6,914 nucleotides of DNA from Caryophanales bacterium UBA6331 (lineage in GTDB: Bacteria; Bacillota_I; Bacilli_A; RF39; UBA660): positions 1 to 6,914 of the forward strand of contig DJSP01000113.1 in NCBI GenBank assembly GCA_002438065.1. Reading direction: 5' to 3'. This document shows, piece by piece, positions 1 to 5,786 of this stretch. A program made the translations under genes and the position numbers. The first letter of the stretch is position 1, and each line of letters begins with the position of its first letter. Below the pieces are notes generated by a model, which was given only the letters and a program-made list of their open reading frames with translations, searched no databases and was not told where the DNA came from.

Positions 1-1
1 A

Positions 2-3000
2 ATCAATGGCAGATATAATCCAATTATTTCTTCTATTTCTGGTAGTGAAACTTATAATTTTGAAAAGTTAACTTTAACTAATGCTTTATTAAATCAATAT
101 TCTAATTCATTTCCTAATAATAAATCTTTTAATGATATTAAAAATAGTATTATTGAAGGAATGAAAGAAGTATTAGGTACTAATAAAATGACCAGTGATG
201 GATATTTTTATAAAGGTAATACTAAAGATAGCCAAGAACAACGGTCTGCTTATAATGATATAATTAAAAATTTTAATGATGAAGAAAATTTAATAAAAAA
301 ACAATATGCTTTAAAAAAATCCCACGAAGCAGAATTAGCAGCTTTAAAAGCTAAATATCATATAACGTCATCTAATCAAGAAGAACAGTTAGCTAAAAAA
401 ACGTTAAATGATTATAAAAAATTATATGAATATCAATTTGATGAAAAAAGAAAATATTATAAACAACTAGATGATGAAGAAGCAAAAATATATAAAAATA
501 GTTTAGATAAAGGAGAAAAATTAACAAAAGAACAACTAAAACAATTAAAAATTATTGAAGAAAAAAGAAAAGCTATACAAGAAAATTGGCCATCATCAAT
601 GTCAGAAGCATTAAAAAATGCATTTTCTAAAACATGGAAAGAATTCGATGTAAAAAAGAAAATTGGAGATGCTTTAAATTATTTATCAGATACTTATTTC
701 TTTAATCAATTTAAATCCGGCTTTAGTAATTACAATGCTGCATATGAACAAAATTTTACATCTATAGCTGGTAGAACTGGATATGGCAATAGATCTGAAA
801 CTCATCAATTAATAACTGATATTATTAGTGAAGTTAATTCTACAAATTATTTAAATAAAGGTCTTAATTTTAATAAAGATGTATTTCCTGAAATAGTAAA
901 TGCTACTAAACAAGGGTTTTTGGGTGATGAAGCTCAAGAAGTGGCAATATCAAATGCAATTGATAAAAAAATTATGCCTTGGTTAGATACATCATCTGAT
1001 ACCTGGATTAATATGAGATATGAATTATCAGATGATATGCTACAATCTATTAAAGGACAACAATTATTATTACAAGAAACTCGTGAAGGAAACAGAATTT
1101 TACAAGATGGAGTTGCATCAGTATTATTAGATAGTATGCAACCTACATTATTAAATATAGATGCAAATACAACTGATTTTAATGATTTAACTGAACAAGC
1201 TCAAGGTATTTATTCATATTATAGACAATTTATGAGTAAACAAGATGCTATGAAAATAACTAATCAGATGATAGATGCATATCAAGATCCAAGTAAAGCA
1301 TTATTAAATAGTAGTTCAACTCCTGTTGAAAAATTAATGTCAATGGTTTCACTTAATGGTGGAGATGTAAAAGATATTGCTAAACAGTATTCTCAATTAG
1401 CTACAATAGCATTAGGAACAAATGCTATTGGTAGAGGTGCAACAGCAGGTGCAATGGGTATTAATCTTGGTGGATGGACCCGAACTGAATCAACAGTTAG
1501 TAAGATAACAGATTTTGAAGCATTACAAGATATGATAGATCTTATGTCTGGTAATGACGAAGATGCTAAACAAAAATATTTAGATACGATTGGTGAATTA
1601 TCTAATTATGTAACTGCTACTCAAGAATATGACAATAAAATTGAAAATACAATAACCAACATATTAAAAGATTCTACAACAATTGCTCATTTTGCTGATA
1701 TTGGTGAAAGAATTATATCTAATATTGTTGACATAAAAAGAATATTAATAGGAAATTTAGTTGGGGAATTAGGTAATTTATTTAAAAATAAAAAATTAAA
1801 TAGTAATGGTATTTCAATAGGTTCTAAATTATTAACAGGTGGCAAAGGTTTAACAGGTGCTATAGAAGCCGGATCTATGGTAACTAATTCAGGAGCCGGT
1901 TTAAAATATGCAGGACTTGTTGGTGGATTAACACAAGGTGGTAAATCCTTAGGATCTAAAATTGGTTTAACAGGTGCTAAAGCAACTGCCCTTGGTACTG
2001 CATTTACAACAGGTGGATTACTCGCAGCTGGATATGGTGTTAAAGAAGCATATAATGAATTTTCTCAAATAGGAAAAACTACAAATACAGATAAAGAAAA
2101 TAAAGATCATATAAAGTCTGGATTACTTGCAACTGGTGGAGCAGTTGGTGGTGGCATGATGGCTGCAGCCGGATTAGGTTTAGCAAGTGGTCCTGTTGGT
2201 TGGGTTGGATTAGGTATTGCTAGTATAGGATTACTAGGAAAAACAATTTATGATACTACTACAAAAATTGGAAGTGCAAGTGCTGCTATAGAATCCGAAT
2301 ATGCACAACAAAAAGAATCTATTAGACAATCAACTCAATCTAATGTAGATAATTTAACTGATATATTAGGAGTGTTACAAAAATCTACAGCAACTGAAGA
2401 AGAAATACAAACACAAAGAAATGCATTAATGTCAAGTGGATTATTAACTGAAAATGATTTATTAATTGCTAAAGATGCAAATAAAGATCAATTAGAAGAA
2501 TTAACTAAAGCATATTTAAAATCTACAAATGAATTTTCTGGAGACATTCAAACAGCTTTAGATTCATATACTGCTGAGTCTAAAGCATGGTCACAAGAAG
2601 CTTGGGCTGGAATGGAAAAAGTATTACAACAATATAACGATAATGATAATGGGAAATCTAGAAATGATGAAGGATATATTGAAGCAGCTAGTATGATAAT
2701 GAATACGATTTACTCTGATTTAGAAAAACAAAAACAAAATGGAGTAAAATTAGATAAATCATCTCAACATATTTATGATGCAATAACAAAATCAATGTCA
2801 AATGGATATACTGCTGATGAATTAAATAGCATAATTGATAGTGGTTGGTTTAATGAACATTTACAATCAATGACTTTATCAAGTCCTGAAACACTAGAAC
2901 GTATTCGAACACAAATGTCAGTTTTAGATTCAGATGCTGCTAGAAATATTCAATCAGCGATGAGAAATGGTAATAATTATTATGATCCTACTGAAACAGC

Positions 3001-3442
3001 AAATGCATTAACTTATTTAATAAATGCTAAAAATTCTACTAGTAAAGAAAATGCAATAGAATATTTAGATGAATTTAAAAAAGCAGGATATAAATTAAGT
3101 AATTATAAAAATGAAAGATCTCAATTAGAATCAAAATGGGGTAGCGATATTGATTTAAAACAATATAAATTAGGATCTTCATATATTCCAAATGATATGT
3201 TAGCAATATTACACGCTGGAGAACGTGTATTAACAGCAAATCAAAATAAAGAATATACAGAAGAATTACAAACTGGTAATGGTTCAATAATTGTAAATAG
3301 TATTCAAGATGTAGTATCTGCAATACAAAATCAAACTAAAACTATTATTGATTATTTATCTACTATGAATTTTAATAATTCATCTGGATTTAAAAAAATG
3401 AGTATGTTACCTTCTATGGGTAATACCAAAGTAACATTATAG
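2..3442 (+). CDS. Phage tail tape measure protein, 3' part (5' end outside window)
   Basis: The frame is open from base 2, giving 1146 visible residues; the true start lies to the left. The first in-window ATG (161) has only an AAGGA abutting it with no spacer, so it is an unlikely start. Tape measure proteins set tail length inside the tube and can act at the membrane during DNA entry. Supporting features, in visible-fragment numbering, are: a long charged, Lys/Glu-rich segment at about 83-194 that looks like coiled coil; two Gly/Ala-rich hydrophobic stretches at about 603-683 and 706-749; and, at about 1062-1085, the C-terminal signature IPNDMLAILHAGERVLTANQ. The HAGERVLTA form is typical of the C-termini of phage tape measure proteins. 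I saw no peptidase or lysozyme motif. It ends in TAG, which forms part of the next gene's ribosome-binding site. The role is inferred from the motif, the composition, the large size and the tail-gene neighbours. Confidence 0.85.
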   Translation: MNGRYNPIISSISGSETYNFEKLTLTNALLNQYSNSFPNNKSFNDIKNSIIEGMKEVLGTNKMTSDGYFYKGNTKDSQEQRSAYNDIIKNFNDEENLIKKQYALKKSHEAELAALKAKYHITSSNQEEQLAKKTLNDYKKLYEYQFDEKRKYYKQLDDEEAKIYKNSLDKGEKLTKEQLKQLKIIEEKRKAIQENWPSSMSEALKNAFSKTWKEFDVKKKIGDALNYLSDTYFFNQFKSGFSNYNAAYEQNFTSIAGRTGYGNRSETHQLITDIISEVNSTNYLNKGLNFNKDVFPEIVNATKQGFLGDEAQEVAISNAIDKKIMPWLDTSSDTWINMRYELSDDMLQSIKGQQLLLQETREGNRILQDGVASVLLDSMQPTLLNIDANTTDFNDLTEQAQGIYSYYRQFMSKQDAMKITNQMIDAYQDPSKALLNSSSTPVEKLMSMVSLNGGDVKDIAKQYSQLATIALGTNAIGRGATAGAMGINLGGWTRTESTVSKITDFEALQDMIDLMSGNDEDAKQKYLDTIGELSNYVTATQEYDNKIENTITNILKDSTTIAHFADIGERIISNIVDIKRILIGNLVGELGNLFKNKKLNSNGISIGSKLLTGGKGLTGAIEAGSMVTNSGAGLKYAGLVGGLTQGGKSLGSKIGLTGAKATALGTAFTTGGLLAAGYGVKEAYNEFSQIGKTTNTDKENKDHIKSGLLATGGAVGGGMMAAAGLGLASGPVGWVGLGIASIGLLGKTIYDTTTKIGSASAAIESEYAQQKESIRQSTQSNVDNLTDILGVLQKSTATEEEIQTQRNALMSSGLLTENDLLIAKDANKDQLEELTKAYLKSTNEFSGDIQTALDSYTAESKAWSQEAWAGMEKVLQQYNDNDNGKSRNDEGYIEAASMIMNTIYSDLEKQKQNGVKLDKSSQHIYDAITKSMSNGYTADELNSIIDSGWFNEHLQSMTLSSPETLERIRTQMSVLDSDAARNIQSAMRNGNNYYDPTETANALTYLINAKNSTSKENAIEYLDEFKKAGYKLSNYKNERSQLESKWGSDIDLKQYKLGSSYIPNDMLAILHAGERVLTANQNKEYTEELQTGNGSIIVNSIQDVVSAIQNQTKTIIDYLSTMNFNNSSGFKKMSMLPSMGNTKVTL

Positions 3443-3447
3443 GAGGT
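3441..3447 (+). promoter_or_regulatory. Shine-Dalgarno site overlapping upstream stop codon
   Basis: AGGAGGT is a near-perfect match to the anti-Shine-Dalgarno sequence and lies 9 bases before the ATG at 3457. Its first two bases are the last two of the tape measure TAG stop. This fixes the start of the 66-residue gene and suggests terminating ribosomes reload directly onto it. Confidence 0.85.
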
Positions 3448-3456
3448 AACAATAAA

Positions 3457-3657
3457 ATGATTTTAGCACCATGTTTAAACTGTGAAAAAAGACATATGAA
3501 TTGTCATTCTTCATGTATTGATTATTTAGCTTTTAAAAAAGAAAAAGAAATTGAACATGAAAAATTAGAAAAAATAAGACAAAGCGCAGAAGATTGGTAT
3601 GGATATAAACAATATAAATATAAAAAGATTAAAAATAGTAGAAATGATAAGAGGTGA
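3457..3657 (+). CDS. Small Cys/His-knuckle phage protein (66 aa), function unknown
   Basis: This 66-residue protein has an N-terminal knuckle, PCLNCEKRHMNCHSSCIDY (residues 5-23). Its spacing is C6-x2-C9-x6-C16-H17-x2-C20, with a further His at 13, a plausible zinc site. The rest is highly charged and Lys-rich, probably an alpha-helix at about 25-45, then a basic Tyr/Lys-rich tail. Short proteins with this CxxC...CHxxC pattern recur among the structural genes of Firmicutes phages, usually annotated as hypothetical; I know of no established function. It sits 14 bases after the tape measure gene and 9 bases before the tail protein gene, so co-expression with the tail is likely. Possible roles are a tail assembly accessory factor or a nucleic-acid-binding regulator; the sequence does not decide. 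The start is supported by the strong ribosome-binding site, and the stop is TGA. Confidence 0.85.
   Translation: MILAPCLNCEKRHMNCHSSCIDYLAFKKEKEIEHEKLEKIRQSAEDWYGYKQYKYKKIKNSRNDKR
3650..3656 (+). promoter_or_regulatory. Shine-Dalgarno site containing upstream stop codon
   Basis: AGAGGTG lies 10 bases before the ATG at 3667. The TGA stop of the 66-residue gene (3655-3657) begins within it. This supports the chosen start of the 623-residue tail protein and coupling of the two genes. Confidence 0.75.
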
Positions 3658-3666
3658 ATATAAATA

Positions 3667-5538
3667 ATGAGTCATATAAATTTTGGAGATACAGGATTAA
3701 TAGTTCAATATATACAAAATTTCTTAAAAGATAATTATAACAAAAATATTCACCTATCAGATGAATATGATAAAGAAACTCATAAAGCTTTAATAGAATA
3801 TTTAAAACTACCTGAAATAATGGAACCTAATGATATTAAAGACTTATTATTAAATTTATTTACTTTTAAGGAAGATAAACCTCCACATAAATTAATTGAT
3901 GGAGGTGGTATATGGAATTTTAATTTTGACATGACTCCTGATAAAATAATATTTTGGAGTAGAGATATTAATCAATGTTTTAATGGTGCCATTGAATTTG
4001 TATCAGGACATATGGATGATGTTGATAATATTTGTAGATTACATGGATGGAAATTAGCAGGTTATACTACTTTTAAATATAATAAGAATAATAGTAATGA
4101 TGATCACAAAATAAAATTTACAATAACTAAAGATAATCGAAAACAATTATTACCTTCATCAGATATAATTAAAATGATTAATTTATCAATGAATGATTAT
4201 TTATTAGGCAAATGTTTTTTGGATGAAAATAATGCATATCATGGGTTTATTCAAGATTCATCTGTTTATAAAATATCATATATACCAGCTAAACCTGGAG
4301 AAACTTTTACTATAAGTCATGGATATAAATATCCTTGTGAATTGGCTATAGCATATACTAATAGATCATTATTAGAATTAAAACATGAAGATTTATCTAG
4401 TGTTGAAAATATAGTATCACATTTAGCCAGATCTAAATATGGTGAATTAAATCCTGGAGACTACGATGTGTATACAATTCCTGAAGATGCAGAATGTACT
4501 TATTTATTAATACAAATGCCTTATAAAAATAATTTAATATCACCTGAATCACAAAAGATCAGAGTGAAAATTGGAGATATAAATCAAGATGGAAAAATTG
4601 ATTATCATCCAGAAAATCCTGATTCAGATTATAGAATTTTAAAAGATTATGTTGAAGCAATTAAAGAAGGAAAACCACATAGAACTTTGTCAGGTGCTAG
4701 TTTAGTTGCTGCAAATATTAATCAAGATATTGATGCAAATGGAAATCAAATAGTAAATGAAATTGATGTTGAATTATTTAGAAGTAAAGCTGAACAAGCA
4801 GACTTAAATAATGAACAATTAGATTTTGGAGAAGCTATTTATAATAAAGAAATTGATTTATCTGAATCTGATTATGATAGATTATTAGTTATGTTTGGTA
4901 ATATTGAAGAAAATAATTATGATAGTAATGGGAATTATGATAATCATTTAAATATTCCATTATCTGAATTTCAAACTAATCCTTGGATTATTCATGAAAA
5001 CTTTTTATCATATATTTTAGGTGCTTCAATTCATAAATATTCTGATGAAAGAGATATAACTTGGTTGCAAGAACAAATAGAAAAACTTGATGAATTATAT
5101 GATCCAATTGAATATGGTTTATATGATGAACCTAATGATTATGTTTCAAATGATTATATTTTATGGAATGATATTAAAGGATTATATGAATATTATCAAA
5201 ATGGATTATATAGTGGTTATGTATTAGTTAGTGAAAAAAACGATATTCAAAATGCTACGTTGCGTAGAGAAAATGATAATTTAAAAACTAATATGAAAAT
5301 TTTAAATGGAAGATTTATTATAAATGATGAATGGACTGGCAAATTTGTATTATCAAATGGAATTATAACAACTGGAGACGCTAGATATTCATTAAAATCA
5401 ATTATTAAAACTTTTCAATTATCTTCAAATGATTTTTATAAAAACCAAACAGATGAACAAATAAAATTTATATCAGGAAATGTAGATCCAATTACAGAAA
5501 AACGATTGAAATTTTTATTAACTAATTATGTTGAATAA
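3667..5538 (+). CDS. Modular phage tail protein: peptidoglycan-binding-like ends and dockerin-like module
   Basis: This is a 623-residue, acidic protein with no signal peptide or membrane segment. Residues about 2-48 resemble a peptidoglycan-binding domain 1 (PGBD): a GDTG turn, an IVQYIQNFL helix, then DKETHKALIEYL. Residues about 80-160 hold an unrecognised aromatic-rich domain. Residues about 190-290 look like the beta-sandwich seen in many tail fibre proteins, with YIPAKPGETFTIS early and YTIPEDAECTYLLIQMP late. Residues 301-376 form a dockerin-like pair of calcium loops. Residues about 435-520 are a Trp/Tyr-rich region I do not recognise. A short coiled coil at about 523-545 follows, and residues about 565-623 look like a second PGBD half (GDARYSLKSIIKTFQ, then DPITEKRLKFLL). 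Lying directly after the tape measure and knuckle genes, it fits a tail-tip, baseplate or fibre protein touching the cell wall. I see no catalytic motif for wall hydrolysis, so binding rather than cutting is the better guess. The exact tail part is inferred. Confidence 0.75.
   Translation: MSHINFGDTGLIVQYIQNFLKDNYNKNIHLSDEYDKETHKALIEYLKLPEIMEPNDIKDLLLNLFTFKEDKPPHKLIDGGGIWNFNFDMTPDKIIFWSRDINQCFNGAIEFVSGHMDDVDNICRLHGWKLAGYTTFKYNKNNSNDDHKIKFTITKDNRKQLLPSSDIIKMINLSMNDYLLGKCFLDENNAYHGFIQDSSVYKISYIPAKPGETFTISHGYKYPCELAIAYTNRSLLELKHEDLSSVENIVSHLARSKYGELNPGDYDVYTIPEDAECTYLLIQMPYKNNLISPESQKIRVKIGDINQDGKIDYHPENPDSDYRILKDYVEAIKEGKPHRTLSGASLVAANINQDIDANGNQIVNEIDVELFRSKAEQADLNNEQLDFGEAIYNKEIDLSESDYDRLLVMFGNIEENNYDSNGNYDNHLNIPLSEFQTNPWIIHENFLSYILGASIHKYSDERDITWLQEQIEKLDELYDPIEYGLYDEPNDYVSNDYILWNDIKGLYEYYQNGLYSGYVLVSEKNDIQNATLRRENDNLKTNMKILNGRFIINDEWTGKFVLSNGIITTGDARYSLKSIIKTFQLSSNDFYKNQTDEQIKFISGNVDPITEKRLKFLLTNYVE
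4567..4794 (+). other. Dockerin-like paired calcium-loop module inside the tail protein
   Basis: This encodes residues 301-376. Loop 1 (D304-D321) starts as a textbook dockerin type I loop, GDINQDGKID, but has about six extra residues before the last acidic ligand, followed by the helix YRILKDYVEAI. Loop 2 (D356-D367) is a clean 12-residue EF-type loop, DANGNQIVNEID, with Asp/Asn at positions 1, 3, 5, 9 and 12 and Gln where Gly is usual at position 6; the helix VELFRSKAEQ follows. Two loop-helix repeats about 50 residues apart, each with dockerin-style hydrophobic spacing, support the call. Calcium binding is likely. Whether it docks to a cohesin or only stiffens the protein cannot be seen. 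Confidence 0.7.
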
Positions 5539-5543
5539 AAAAT

Positions 5544-5567
5544 ATAGAGGGGAATTTACCCCTCTAT
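5544..5567. terminator. Bidirectional rho-independent terminator between convergent units
   Basis: A perfect 9-bp stem (ATAGAGGGG, 5544-5552, with CCCCTCTAT, 5559-5567) closes a 6-base loop. On the plus strand it is followed by TTTATTCTTTTC. On the minus strand it is followed by ATTTTTTA, the complement of the A-run at 5537-5542. It stands 5 bases after the tail protein stop and overlaps the last codons of the minus-strand 68-residue gene, so one hairpin can end both converging transcripts. Confidence 0.9.
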
Positions 5568-5762
5568 TTTATTCTTTTCAAATAATTCATCGTATTGCAT
5601 TTCAATCTCAGTTTGATTTGTTATATAAAATTTAACATCTTTACTTTCAGAATCCAACAATAATGTTTTATATAATTGTTTAGCTTCTTCAATATCTTGT
5701 ACATTTACAATAATGTATTCATTCTTTTTATTAATATATTTTATCTTATAACCAATATTCAT
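5556..5762 (-). CDS. Hypothetical 68-residue phage protein
   Basis: I do not recognise this family. The 68 residues alternate in a way that suggests beta-beta-alpha-beta-alpha: strands at about 3-10 and 14-20 (EYIIVNVQ), a helix at about 22-35 (DIEEAKQLYKTLL), a strand at about 43-48 (VKFYIT) and a charged C-terminal helix at about 52-66. It has no Cys, no transmembrane stretch and no DNA-binding motif. The start is well supported by AAGGTGAGG upstream. It follows the helicase gene by 24 bases on the same strand and is the last gene of that unit, so it is probably co-transcribed. Its final codons (for IEG) and TAA stop fall in the terminator hairpin, with the stop in the loop and first stem base region. 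It could be a helicase accessory protein or an unrelated small early protein. Confidence 0.75.
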   Translation of the reverse strand: MNIGYKIKYINKKNEYIIVNVQDIEEAKQLYKTLLLDSESKDVKFYITNQTEIEMQYDELFEKNKIEG

Positions 5763-5771
5763 TTATTATCG

Positions 5772-5780
5772 CCTCACCTT
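5772..5780 (-). promoter_or_regulatory. Shine-Dalgarno site for the 68-residue gene
   Basis: On the minus strand AAGGTGAGG lies 9 bases before the ATG at 5762, entirely within the 24-base gap after the helicase stop. It fixes the start of the small gene and argues that it is really translated. Confidence 0.75.
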
Positions 5781-5786
5781 TTATTT

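Noticed and set aside
161..163. ATG as the start of the tape measure gene
   Set aside because: The frame is open from base 2, and the AAGGA before this ATG abuts it with no spacer. The gene more likely starts outside the window.
3075..3323. 82-codon open frame on the minus strand
   Set aside because: It lies wholly antisense to the 3' end of the tape measure gene. Its Leu/Ile/Tyr-rich product is what antisense reading of AT-rich codons gives, and it has no matching context.
3440..3442. TAG recoding, as found in some gut phages
   Set aside because: TAG ends the tape measure frame exactly at a strong ribosome-binding site, Gln is always CAA or CAG, and no in-frame TAG appears in any gene.
3655..3663. 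TGA read as Trp (Mollicutes-type code), since a TAA follows two codons after the TGA of the small gene
   Set aside because: All tryptophans seen in the plus-strand genes are TGG and no in-frame TGA occurs elsewhere. In so AT-rich a genome a TGA-Trp code would show many.
3667..5538. Tail protein as an endolysin
   Set aside because: PGBD-like ends alone could suggest this, but no amidase, lysozyme or peptidase motif is visible, and the position after the tape measure gene and the fibre-like beta-sandwich favour a structural role.
5763..5786. Separate promoter for the 68-residue gene
   Set aside because: The 24-base gap is largely taken up by the ribosome-binding site and has no room for -35 and -10 boxes; matches inside the AT-rich helicase gene would be meaningless by eye.
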